From positions 1 through 6,789 of the forward strand of contig CALVRY010000124.1 of the NCBI GenBank assembly GCA_944358755.1: 6,789 bases of DNA. Reading direction: 5' to 3'. This document shows positions 1 to 5,396 of the stretch, in pieces. The translations under genes and the position numbers were made by a program. The notes below the pieces were generated by a model. It worked only from the letters and a program-made list of their open reading frames with translations. It searched no databases and was not told the origin of the DNA. This DNA is from an uncultured Bacilli bacterium. Lineage in GTDB: Bacteria; Bacillota_I; Bacilli_A; RFN20; CAG-826. Every line of letters begins with the position of its first letter. Position 1 is the first letter of the stretch.

Positions 1-308
1 ATTCCAAGTCCTTTTAAAACAAATGGAATGTGTTTGCTATCAGCTGTAACTCTAAGACCTGGTTTTGAAATTCTCTTGAGTCCAGTGATGACTTTTTCAC
101 CATTTGGACCATATTTTAAAGTAACTTCAATACTTTTGTGGCCTTCTTTGTTTTTAACTTCTTTATAAGAAGAGATAAAACCTTCGTTAAGTAAGATTTT
201 AATAATATTAACTTTTAATTTACTAGAAGGGATAGAAACTGTGGCATGGTGTAATGCGTTTGCGTTTCTGATTCTAGTAAGCATATCTGCTATTGGATCT
301 TGATGCAT
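1..308 (-). CDS. rpsH: 30S ribosomal protein S8, partial (C-terminal end beyond window)
   Basis: S8 binds the central domain of 16S rRNA (helix 21 region) and is a primary assembly protein of the 30S platform. I translated the minus strand from the ATG at 308 and obtained 102 codons open to the window edge, against a usual family length near 131. The start MHQDPIADMLTRIRNAN matches the S8 N-terminal signature, and LKYGPNGEKVITGLKRISKPG is the conserved middle segment. The C-terminal domain with the GxSTS-type rRNA-binding motif is missing only because the window ends. An AGGAGG at 317-322 lies 8 nt before the ATG and fixes the start. The gene follows S14 by 16 nt, as in the standard spc order. 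Identity is seen directly; the truncation is an edge effect, not a broken gene. Confidence 0.97.
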   Translation of the reverse strand, partial: MHQDPIADMLTRIRNANALHHATVSIPSSKLKVNIIKILLNEGFISSYKEVKNKEGHKSIEVTLKYGPNGEKVITGLKRISKPGLRVTADSKHIPFVLKGLG

Positions 309-324
309 TCTCTATTCCTCCTAA

Positions 325-510
325 TTACCATGAAGACTTCTTCATTCCTGGGATTTCGCCTTTATAAGCGAGTTCTCTTAAGCAAATTCTGCAAAGACCA
401 AATTTAGAATAAACTGCGTGAGGTCTTCCACATCTTTTGCAACGGGTATATTCTCTGACCTTGAATTTTTGAGGTCTTGATTGTCTAACCTTTAAACTAG
501 TTTTTGCCAT
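325..510 (-). CDS. rpsZ: 30S ribosomal protein S14, zinc-binding short form
   Basis: S14 is a small protein of the 30S head, near S3, S10 and S19 and the 3' major domain of 16S rRNA. The product is 61 residues, the usual length of the short (type Z, C+) form. Four cysteines form two CxxC pairs, C24-C27 and C40-C43, the expected Zn ribbon. The end GEIPGMKKSSW is the typical conserved tail. The terminal tryptophan is coded TGG followed by TAA. A GAGGT at 517-521 precedes the ATG by 6 nt. It sits between rplE and rpsH with gaps of 11 and 16 nt, the position normal for Bacillota. The gene is also called rpsN (type Z). A zinc-free S14 paralogue could exist elsewhere in the genome but cannot be seen here. 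Confidence 0.97.
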   Translation of the reverse strand: MAKTSLKVRQSRPQKFKVREYTRCKRCGRPHAVYSKFGLCRICLRELAYKGEIPGMKKSSW

Positions 511-521
511 ATTTCTACCTC

Positions 522-1181
522 TTATTTATTAAATGGCATTCCAAGTGCCTTAAGTAAGGAGTAAGCTTCTTCATCGCTCTTTGCTGTTGTAACAACAATG
601 ATGTCCATACCTCTTACTTTTTGAACTTTATCATAATTGATTTCTGGGAAAATTAATTGTTCTTTAATACCTAAAGTATAATTTCCTCTTCCATCAAATG
701 AGTTCTTGCTAACACCACGGAAATCTCTAACTCTTGGGAGAGCGATTGAGACAAGTTTATCGAAGAATTCATACATTCTGATTCCTCTTAATGTAACTTT
801 ACATCCGATTGGTTCGCCTTCTCTTAATTTAAAGGTTGCGATTGATTTTTTAGCTTTAGTAATGATTGGTTTTTGACCTGTGATAAGAGAGAGTTCTTCA
901 ACTGCTTCTTCAAGTCTTTTCTTATCTTGTGTTGCATCACCAACACCAATATTAACAACAATCTTATTTAAAGCTGGTACTTCCATTACTGATTTATATT
1001 CAAATTCTTTCATTAAATTTGCTTTAATTTCAGAATTGTATAAGTCAAGTAATCTAGTGTGTTTTGATGGAGCTTTATGTCCCTTAGAAGTTGCAGCTTC
1101 TTTAACAACTTTTGCTTCTTTTGTTGCAGCAGTTTTAGTTGTCTTTTTTGCTGTAGCTGTAGTTTTCTTTGTTTCTGCCAT
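522..1181 (-). CDS. rplE: 50S ribosomal protein L5 with about 42-residue Lys/Thr/Ala N-terminal extension
   Basis: L5 binds 5S rRNA in the central protuberance of the 50S subunit and contacts the 30S head through an intersubunit bridge. The product is 219 residues against about 179-180 for the family. The recognisable L5 body begins near residue 43 (RLLDLYNSEI) and includes IGVGDATQDKK (78-88), TGQKPIITKAKKSIA (101-115), LPRVRDFRGVSKNSFDGRGN (148-167) and GMPFNK at the end. Residues 1-42 are extra: 11 Lys, 3 Glu, no Arg and no aromatic residue, so probably disordered. The long start is supported by AGGAG at 1188-1192, 6 nt before the ATG, and by the absence of any Met between residue 1 and Met57, which lies inside the conserved fold. 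The first eight codons are identical in DNA to those of rplV in this window. The L5 identity is certain; any role for the tail is unknown. Confidence 0.97.
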   Translation of the reverse strand: MAETKKTTATAKKTTKTAATKEAKVVKEAATSKGHKAPSKHTRLLDLYNSEIKANLMKEFEYKSVMEVPALNKIVVNIGVGDATQDKKRLEEAVEELSLITGQKPIITKAKKSIATFKLREGEPIGCKVTLRGIRMYEFFDKLVSIALPRVRDFRGVSKNSFDGRGNYTLGIKEQLIFPEINYDKVQKVRGMDIIVVTTAKSDEEAYSLLKALGMPFNK

Positions 1182-1185
1182 AACT
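1159..1185 (-). repeat. 27-bp direct repeat at the rplE start, identical to 4172-4198
   Basis: The last four bases before the ATG (AGTT) and the first 23 coding bases of rplE are identical, base for base, to those of rplV 3 kb upstream. They encode MAETKKTT in both genes, with the same codon at every position. The next bases diverge (A at 1158 versus T at 4171 in the coding strand). Seen directly. Confidence 0.95.
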
Positions 1186-1187
1186 AT

Positions 1188-1193
1188 CTCCTC
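1188..1193 (-). promoter_or_regulatory. Ribosome binding site that fixes the long L5 start
   Basis: GAGGAG reads on the minus strand 6 nt before the ATG at 1181, and its first G is the last base of the rplX TAG stop. It is a strong Shine-Dalgarno site and supports translation of L5 from residue 1 of the extended form. No comparable site is expected for Met57, which falls within the conserved L5 body. Confidence 0.85.
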
Positions 1194-1504
1194 TATTTAA
1201 CTTCTTTACCGTTAACTTTTAAGACTCTAATCTTATTACCATCTTTGTCGAATTTGTAGCCGATACGTGATGCTTTTTTGCTCTTTTCATCGTAATACAT
1301 GACATTGCTTACATCGATTGGAGCAAAGATTTCTTGAATGCTACCTTCTGGATTAGATTGAGTTGGTTTAACGTGTTTTTTTCTAACGTTGACGCCATCG
1401 ACAACAACTTTATGTTCTTTTGGTAAAGCTTTTTGGATGTTGCCAACTTTGCCTTTGTCTTTTCCAGAGATAACAATTACTTTATCGCCTTTTTTAAGTT
1501 TCAT
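1193..1504 (-). CDS. rplX: 50S ribosomal protein L24
   Basis: L24 is an assembly initiator that binds the 5' domain of 23S rRNA and sits close to the peptide exit tunnel opening. The product is 103 residues, the usual family length. It opens with a KOW motif (KGDKVIVISGKDKGKVG, residues 5-21), followed by the conserved VDGVNVRKKHVKPTQ segment and the C-terminal SRIGYKFDKDGNKIRVLK block. Translation starts 15 nt after the rplN stop behind TAAGGAGGT (1514-1522), which includes the rplN stop codon and is fully complementary to the conserved 3' end of 16S rRNA. It ends with TAG, 11 nt before rplE. Nothing in length or domain order departs from the family. Confidence 0.98.
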   Translation of the reverse strand: MKLKKGDKVIVISGKDKGKVGNIQKALPKEHKVVVDGVNVRKKHVKPTQSNPEGSIQEIFAPIDVSNVMYYDEKSKKASRIGYKFDKDGNKIRVLKVNGKEVK

Positions 1505-1513
1505 AGTGATCTT

Positions 1514-1522
1514 ACCTCCTTA
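1514..1522 (-). promoter_or_regulatory. Nine-base perfect Shine-Dalgarno site for rplX, overlapping the rplN stop
   Basis: TAAGGAGGT reads on the minus strand with 9 nt to the rplX ATG. All nine bases pair with the conserved anti-Shine-Dalgarno ACCUCCUUA. Its TAA is also the stop codon of rplN, so termination on L14 places ribosomes directly on the L24 initiation site. Re-initiation or coupling is an inference. Confidence 0.8.
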
Positions 1523-1894
1523 TAAGACTTCGTTTGCAAGAGAGACAATTTTCATAAAGGCTTCACCTTTTTCACGAAGTTCTCTTGCAACAGGACCGAA
1601 TACACGGGTTCCGACTGGTGACTTATCTTCGTTGATGATAACGCAAGCATTGTCATCAAATCTGATTGTTGAACCATCTTTTCTTTCAATTGGATAACTT
1701 GTTCTAACAATAACTGCTTTAACAATGGCACTCTTTTTAACTTTACCATTTGGGATAGCATCTTTTACTGCACATTGAACGATATCACCAACTGAACAGG
1801 ATTTTCTATGGCTACCACCATAGATTCTGAATACTCTAACAATACGAGCACCGCTATTGTCAGCTACAACAAGATTTGTTTCTGTTTGTATCAT
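1520..1894 (-). CDS. rplN: 50S ribosomal protein L14
   Basis: L14 binds 23S rRNA and lies at the subunit interface, where in other bacteria it contributes to an intersubunit bridge and is the docking site of the silencing factor RsfS. The product is 124 residues, against about 122 usually. It begins MIQTETNLVVADNSGARIV, the diagnostic L14 start, and contains GDIVQCAVKDAIPNGKVKK and the conserved FDDNACVIINEDKSPVGTR stretch with RVFGPVARELR after it. The ATG is only 2 nt after the rpsQ stop. Its binding site AAGGAGG (1905-1911) lies in the last codons of rpsQ, so initiation probably depends on ribosomes finishing S17. The sequence looks ordinary throughout. Confidence 0.98.
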   Translation of the reverse strand: MIQTETNLVVADNSGARIVRVFRIYGGSHRKSCSVGDIVQCAVKDAIPNGKVKKSAIVKAVIVRTSYPIERKDGSTIRFDDNACVIINEDKSPVGTRVFGPVARELREKGEAFMKIVSLANEVL

Positions 1895-1896
1895 AA

Positions 1897-2223
1897 CTAT
1901 TCGGCCTCCTTGTTTTCTTCTTTATCTTCGTGAAGAACTTCTTTTAATTCTTCACTTTCAGCGATCTTGACATCTTCAACTGCTTTCTTATCGATTGAGA
2001 CAAGTCTGAATCTTTTTAAAGCACTGAGTGGTCTTGATTCTTCAATAGTAACTGTATCACCTACATGAGCTGAATTTAATTCATCATGAGCGTAATATTT
2101 ATGTCTGAATTGAACTCTTTTTTTGTATTTAGGATGTTTTCTATATCCTTCAACCATAACGACGATTGTTTTTGGAGTTTTGTCTCCGATAACAACACCA
2201 GTAATTCTCTTTCTGTGGTCCAT
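1897..2223 (-). CDS. rpsQ: 30S ribosomal protein S17 with acidic C-terminal tail
   Basis: S17 is a primary binder of the 5' domain of 16S rRNA in the 30S body. The product is 108 residues; family members are usually about 84-89. The OB-fold body shows KRITGVVIGDKTPKTIVVMV (5-24), the KHPKYKKRVQFRHKYYAHDE block (29-48) and GDTVTIEESRPLSALKRFRL (55-74). After about residue 80 there is an added tail to residue 108 with 12 Asp/Glu in residues 82-108, giving an acidic, probably helical or disordered end. The tail's final codons (Asn-Lys-Glu-Ala-Glu-stop) contain the AAGGAGG used by rplN. The start at 2223 is 2 nt after the rpmC stop and is served by AAGGAAGG at 2233-2240 inside rpmC. S17 identity is clear; the tail's function is unknown. 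Confidence 0.97.
   Translation of the reverse strand: MDHRKRITGVVIGDKTPKTIVVMVEGYRKHPKYKKRVQFRHKYYAHDELNSAHVGDTVTIEESRPLSALKRFRLVSIDKKAVEDVKIAESEELKEVLHEDKEENKEAE
1905..1911 (-). promoter_or_regulatory. rplN ribosome binding site embedded in the end of rpsQ
   Basis: AAGGAGG lies 10 nt before the rplN ATG and inside the last sense codons of rpsQ. The overlap ties the sequence of the S17 acidic tail to initiation of L14. Coupled translation is inferred from position only. Confidence 0.8.
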
Positions 2224-2225
2224 AA

Positions 2226-2435
2226 TTACTTACCTTCCTTACTCATGCCGAGTTCTCTTTCTCTTAATACAGTGTAAACACGAGCAATGTCTTTTCTAAC
2301 TCTTTTAACTTCAGCTAAGTTTTCGAGTTGGCCGACAGCCTTTTTTCTTCTTAAATTAAATAATTGTTCTTTTAAGGAGTAAATTTGATTATTTAATTCT
2401 TCGGAAGTTAATTCTCTGACTTCTTTGATTTTCAT
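2226..2435 (-). CDS. rpmC: 50S ribosomal protein L29
   Basis: L29 is a small two-helix protein beside the exit tunnel, next to L23, where it helps form the docking platform for nascent-chain factors such as trigger factor and SRP. The product is 69 residues, within the family range of about 60-70. MKIKEVRELTSEELNNQI and LKEQLFNLRRKKAVGQLEN form the first helix and turn, and VKRVRKDIARVYTVLRERE is the conserved second helix with the rRNA-contacting basic residues. It starts 3 nt after the rplP stop with AAAGGAGG (2447-2454) embedded in the end of rplP. Its own last codons carry AAGGAAGG for rpsQ. No anomaly was seen. Confidence 0.97.
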   Translation of the reverse strand: MKIKEVRELTSEELNNQIYSLKEQLFNLRRKKAVGQLENLAEVKRVRKDIARVYTVLRERELGMSKEGK

Positions 2436-2438
2436 AAA

Positions 2439-2858
2439 CTATTTGTCCTCCTTTGCTCTTTCAACAATTTTTGTGTTAAGTGGAAGTTTATAGCTTGCTT
2501 GACGTAATGCTTCTTTAGCAATTTCAGGAGCTACTCCACCAATTTCGAACATAACTCTGTTCTTTTTAACGACTGCTACCCAGTATTCTGGATTACCTTT
2601 ACCTGAACCCATACGGACTTCAGCTGGTTTTTTAGTTTTTGCTAAGTGTGGGAAAATTCTAATATAGATTTTACCTTCACGTTTTGTATATCTGGATAAA
2701 ACGACTCTACAAGCTTCGATTTGTCTATCGCTTACCCAATTTCCGCTAGTTGCTTGGAGACCAAATTCGCCGAAAGCAACAGTATTACCACCTTTAGATA
2801 ATCCTTCATATCTTATGATATGTGGACGTCTATACTTTGTTCTTTTTGGTTGTAACAT
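2439..2858 (-). CDS. rplP: 50S ribosomal protein L16
   Basis: L16 is a late-assembling protein near the A-site tRNA and helix 38 of 23S rRNA, needed for a functional peptidyl transferase region. The product is 139 residues, normal for the family (about 136-144). It begins MLQPKRTKYRRPH, and contains FGEFGLQATSGNWVSDRQIE (29-48), IYIRIFPHLAKTKKPAEVRM (64-83) and GSGKGNPEYWVAVVK (84-98). Arg82 in VRMGSGKG corresponds to the arginine hydroxylated in E. coli L16; whether it is modified here cannot be told. The ATG is 2 nt after the rpsC stop, and its site AAAGGAG (2866-2872) spans the last rpsC codons. It ends with TAG. Confidence 0.98.
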   Translation of the reverse strand: MLQPKRTKYRRPHIIRYEGLSKGGNTVAFGEFGLQATSGNWVSDRQIEACRVVLSRYTKREGKIYIRIFPHLAKTKKPAEVRMGSGKGNPEYWVAVVKKNRVMFEIGGVAPEIAKEALRQASYKLPLNTKIVERAKEDK

Positions 2859-2860
2859 AG

Positions 2861-3556
2861 TTATTCTCCTTTCTTACGAGAGTTTGTAGTCTCAACTTCA
2901 CTAACTTTAGCGTTGATTTCTTTTTCACCACGGCAGATCCAAATCTTTACACCGAGTTTGCCATATGTAGTCATAGCTTCTCTACAAGCGTAATCGATAT
3001 CACTTGTTAAAGTATTGATTGCCATTGTGCCTTCTTTATAGCCTTCGCTACGAGCAATATCTGCTCCAGCAAGTCTACCGCTGACTTCAGTTTTACAACC
3101 TTTAGCGCCAGCTTTTCTAACTTGAGCAATAGCTTTCTTTTGAACGATTCTGAAGGAAGCACGTGCTTCAAGTTGGGAACAGATTTGATCTGCAACGATA
3201 CGTGCATCAAGGTATGGTTGTTTAACTTCAACAACATCGATTTTTACTGTGCAATGTAACATTTTAACAAGTGCATCAGTAAGTTTATTGATGTTTTCAC
3301 CTTTTTGACCAATAACTGTACCAGGTTTTGCAACACAAACGATAACTCTTACAAAGTAACCTTTATCGTTTTTCTTTCTCTCAATTTCAATGTGAGAAAG
3401 TTGTGATTCTTTACCAATTTTTTCTTCGAGGAATTCTCTAATTTTAATGTCTTCAGCTAAGAAACGAGAATAATCTTTGTCGTTAGCAAACCATCTTGAG
3501 TTCCAGTTCTTATTAAGACCAATTCTCATTCCTACTGGATTAACTTTTTGACCCAT
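2861..3556 (-). CDS. rpsC: 30S ribosomal protein S3
   Basis: S3 is part of the 30S head, lines the mRNA entry channel and contributes to helicase activity on incoming mRNA. The product is 231 residues, close to the family's 210-235. It starts with the conserved MGQKVNPVGMRIG. A KH type 2 domain follows, with the GxxG loop as IGQKG (G83-x-x-G86), and then the C-terminal S3 domain with SGRLAGADIARSEGYKEGT (159-177) and TTYGKLGVKIWICRGE (196-211). The usual hydrophobic-basic segment after EGT reads MAINTLTSDIDYACREA, a variant of the more common P-L-H/N-TLRADIDY form. AAGGAG at 3564-3569, overlapping the rplV stop, lies 7 nt before the ATG. No break was seen. Confidence 0.98.
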   Translation of the reverse strand: MGQKVNPVGMRIGLNKNWNSRWFANDKDYSRFLAEDIKIREFLEEKIGKESQLSHIEIERKKNDKGYFVRVIVCVAKPGTVIGQKGENINKLTDALVKMLHCTVKIDVVEVKQPYLDARIVADQICSQLEARASFRIVQKKAIAQVRKAGAKGCKTEVSGRLAGADIARSEGYKEGTMAINTLTSDIDYACREAMTTYGKLGVKIWICRGEKEINAKVSEVETTNSRKKGE

Positions 3557-3567
3557 ATTCTCACTCC

Positions 3568-4194
3568 TTATTGTCTTTCCTTAACTGTAACGTAGATGTT
3601 ACAGAATCTCTTTACTAAGCCACTTGCGCTACCTTTAGCACGTGGTAAGTATCTTCTCATCTTTAATCCATCACTTGCTTGGATCATAGCAACATATAAC
3701 TTGTCTTGATTCATATTGAAGTTATTTGTTGCATTTGCCATTGCAGAAGAGATAAGTTTTGCAACTGGCTTGCAAGCTTTGTGATTGACGTTATTAAGGA
3801 TTCCAAGAGCTTCATCACAATCTTTTCCTCTAACAAGATCAATGACAAGTCTAGCTTTTCTTGGAGTACATTTAACATTTAATGCTTTAGCATGAGCTTC
3901 AGTAACTGTTGGTTTTACAACTTTTTCTTTAGCTTTTGCTTTTTCAGCTTTCTTTTCAGCTTTAGCTTCTTTTTTAGCAGCTTTTACTTCAGCTTTTTCT
4001 TTTTTCTTTGTTTTAGGAGCTTTTTCAACTGTTTCAATAACTTCTTCTTTTGTTTCAGCTTTTTTAGTTGTCTTTTTAGCTGTTGTTTTTGAAGTTGTTG
4101 TTTTCTTTGCAGTTGTCTTTTTAGCTGCTGGTTTAACTTCTTTTTCAGTTTCAGTTTCTGCTACTTTTTTAGTAGTTTTCTTTGTTTCTGCCAT
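3568..4194 (-). CDS. rplV: 50S ribosomal protein L22 with about 98-residue lysine-rich N-terminal extension
   Basis: L22 binds all domains of 23S rRNA; its globular part is on the solvent face beside the tunnel exit and its beta hairpin lines the tunnel constriction. The product is 208 residues against about 110-115 usually. The L22 body is residues 100-208: CTPRKARLVIDLVRGK (109-124), SSAMANATNNFNMN (149-162) and the hairpin with MRRYLPRAKGSASGLVKR (179-196). Residues 1-98 are extra, with 33 Lys and 16 Glu but no Arg, Asp, Gly, Leu or aromatic residue. An AKKTT-rich part (about 21-45) comes first, then an EKAEVKAAKKEA-type charged part. AGGAGG at 4200-4205 lies 5 nt before the ATG, and no Met, GTG or TTG near residue 100 offers a shorter start (first internal Met is 152). 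The head matches the start of rplE in this window. The tail's role is unknown. Confidence 0.97.
   Translation of the reverse strand: MAETKKTTKKVAETETEKEVKPAAKKTTAKKTTTSKTTAKKTTKKAETKEEVIETVEKAPKTKKKEKAEVKAAKKEAKAEKKAEKAKAKEKVVKPTVTEAHAKALNVKCTPRKARLVIDLVRGKDCDEALGILNNVNHKACKPVAKLISSAMANATNNFNMNQDKLYVAMIQASDGLKMRRYLPRAKGSASGLVKRFCNIYVTVKERQ
4066..4127 (-). repeat. In-frame internal repeats in the rplV leader coding region
   Basis: A 17-base unit, AGTTGTCTTTTTAGCTG on the plus strand, occurs exactly at 4066-4082 and 4111-4127, spaced 45 bases (15 codons) apart. It encodes the AKKTT-like parts of the L22 extension. A one-mismatch copy is at 1137-1153 in rplE. This low-complexity, purine-rich (coding strand) block is what drives the long pyrimidine-rich plus-strand reading frame at 3892-4092, which I do not treat as a gene. 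Confidence 0.85.
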
Positions 4195-4198
4195 AACT
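4172..4198 (-). repeat. 27-bp direct repeat at the rplV start, identical to 1159-1185
   Basis: This is the rplV copy of the block at the rplE start. It covers AGTT, the ATG and codons 2-7 plus two bases. Upstream of AGTT the two ribosome binding sites differ slightly (AGGAGGA here, AGGAGAT there). Seen directly. Confidence 0.95.
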
Positions 4199-4199
4199 T

Positions 4200-4205
4200 C
4201 CTCCT
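4200..4205 (-). promoter_or_regulatory. Ribosome binding site that fixes the long L22 start
   Basis: AGGAGG lies 5 nt before the ATG at 4194, within the 13-nt gap after the rpsS stop. It is the only gene gap here, so the 98-residue extension is almost certainly translated rather than a mis-assigned leader. Confidence 0.88.
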
Positions 4206-4207
4206 AC

Positions 4208-4516
4208 TTATTTCTTAATACCAGCTGCTTTCATAGCTGCTGCCTTATCTTCAGCATTATTACCGAAGTGGCCTTTATAAGTTCTTGTTGGGGCAAATTC
4301 ACCTAACTTGTGTCCGACCATATCTTCAGTTACATAAACTGTAATGAATGTATGTCCGTTATAAACAGCGAAAGTGTGTTCAACGAATTCTGGGAAGATT
4401 GTACTTCTTCTAGACCATGTTTTGATGACTTGTTTCTTGTTATCTTTATTTAAAGCTTCGACCTTTTCCATTAAACTTGCGTCTACGAATGGTCCCTTTT
4501 TTAAACTACGTGACAT
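4208..4516 (-). CDS. rpsS: 30S ribosomal protein S19
   Basis: S19 sits in the 30S head with S13 and S14 and contacts 16S rRNA near the A site and the intersubunit bridges to L5. The product is 102 residues, slightly longer than the common 87-95. MSRSLKKGPFVDASLMEKVE is the conserved start. KTWSRRSTIFPEFVEHTFAVYNG (32-54) and EDMVGHKLGEFAPTRTYKGH (64-83) are the core family blocks. The last 15 or so residues (EDKAAAMKAAGIKK) are a modest basic tail, common in the family. AAAGGAG (4526-4532) lies 9 nt before the ATG. It is 18 nt downstream of rplB and 13 nt upstream of rplV. Confidence 0.97.
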   Translation of the reverse strand: MSRSLKKGPFVDASLMEKVEALNKDNKKQVIKTWSRRSTIFPEFVEHTFAVYNGHTFITVYVTEDMVGHKLGEFAPTRTYKGHFGNNAEDKAAAMKAAGIKK

Positions 4517-4534
4517 TGTCTCTCACTCCTTTCT

Positions 4535-5368
4535 CTATTTATCATTTCTTCTCTTAATGATTAATTTAGAAGAAGCCTTTTTGACTTTTCTTGTCTTAAC
4601 ACCAAGAGCTCTCTTTCCCCAAGGGGTACGTGGTGCATCTCTACCAACAGGACATTTACCTTCACCACCACCATGAGGGTGATCTGGTGGGTTCATTGCA
4701 CTACCTCTAACTGTTGGACGAATACCATACCATCTGTTCTTACCTGCTTTACCAAAGTTAACAAGGTTCCAGTCTTCATTTCCAACAACACCGATTGTTG
4801 CTTTACATTCTCCAAGGACTTTACGTGTTTCACCACTTTGAAGTCTTAAGATAATGTATTTTCCATCTTTACCAAGAATTTGAGCAGAACAACCAGCACT
4901 TCTACAAAGTTGACCACCTTTTAAAGGTTTAAGTTCAACGTTATGAATGAATGTACCTTCAGGAATGTTCTTAAGTGGTAATGCGTTTCCTGTAACGATA
5001 TCAACATTTTCGCCAGAAACGATTTTATCACCAACTTTTAATCCTTTTGGATGAATAATGTATCTTTTTTCGCCATCGAGATAGTGGATTAATGCGATGT
5101 TTGCATTTCTATTTGGATCGTATTCGATAGCTGCAACTTTTCCTACAACTCCATCCTTATTTCTTTTAAAGTCAATAATTCTATATTTTCTTTTGTTTCC
5201 GCCACCAATATGACGTGTAGTGATAACACCTTGTTGATTTCTACCACCACTTTTCTTTAATGTGACGAGTAAACTTTTTTCAGGAGTTGACTTTGTAATT
5301 TCCTCATAAGAGAGCGTTGTCATTGCTCTTCTTGAAGGAGTATATGGTTTAAAATTCTTAATTGACAT
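4535..5368 (-). CDS. rplB: 50S ribosomal protein L2
   Basis: L2 is one of the most conserved large-subunit proteins, required for subunit association, tRNA binding and peptidyl transferase centre structure. The product is 277 residues, the family's usual length. It begins MSIKNFKPYTPSRR, has TRHIGGGNKRKYRIIDFKR (51-69) in the OB-fold part, KGGQLCRSAGCSAQILGKDG (150-169) in the SH3-like part, and AMNPPDHPHGGGEG (224-237). His230 in that loop corresponds to the functionally important His229 of E. coli L2. The segment after it, KCPVGRDAPRTPWGKRALG, is a mild variant of the common KAPIGRxxPxTPWGKPTLG. AGGAG (5375-5379) lies 6 nt before the ATG, in a 28-nt gap after rplW, the largest in the window. 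It ends with TAG. Confidence 0.98.
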   Translation of the reverse strand: MSIKNFKPYTPSRRAMTTLSYEEITKSTPEKSLLVTLKKSGGRNQQGVITTRHIGGGNKRKYRIIDFKRNKDGVVGKVAAIEYDPNRNANIALIHYLDGEKRYIIHPKGLKVGDKIVSGENVDIVTGNALPLKNIPEGTFIHNVELKPLKGGQLCRSAGCSAQILGKDGKYIILRLQSGETRKVLGECKATIGVVGNEDWNLVNFGKAGKNRWYGIRPTVRGSAMNPPDHPHGGGEGKCPVGRDAPRTPWGKRALGVKTRKVKKASSKLIIKRRNDK

Positions 5369-5396
5369 AATAATCTCCTATAAGTAAGTTTATTCA

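Noticed and set aside
880..1200. Plus-strand frames opposite rplE (880-1200 and 1077-1259) with hydrophobic C-terminal parts
   Set aside because: They mirror the Ala/Lys/Thr leader of L5 on the other strand and overlap a certain gene entirely.
1552..1761. Alternative minus-strand frame inside rplN, and a similar one inside rpsC (3007-3237)
   Set aside because: Both lie fully within strongly conserved ribosomal genes in another frame and show no protein family features.
3892..4092. Plus-strand frame rich in Phe and Ser opposite rplV, resembling a membrane protein
   Set aside because: It is the reverse complement of the Lys/Glu low-complexity L22 leader, which gives Phe/Ser runs; no ribosome binding site or family likeness was seen.
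4066..4127. Spaced repeats suggesting a CRISPR-like or regulatory array
   Set aside because: There are only two exact units, they are in frame and coding, and they encode the AKKTT segments of the L22 leader.
3897..4194. That the L22 and L5 extensions are wrongly chosen starts
   Set aside because: Both have strong Shine-Dalgarno sites at the long start, and neither has a usable ATG, GTG or TTG where the normal body begins.
5369..5396. Internal promoter or attenuator in the 28-nt rplW-rplB gap
   Set aside because: The gap is AT-rich and holds the rplB binding site; I see no hairpin with a T-run and no convincing paired -35/-10 boxes.
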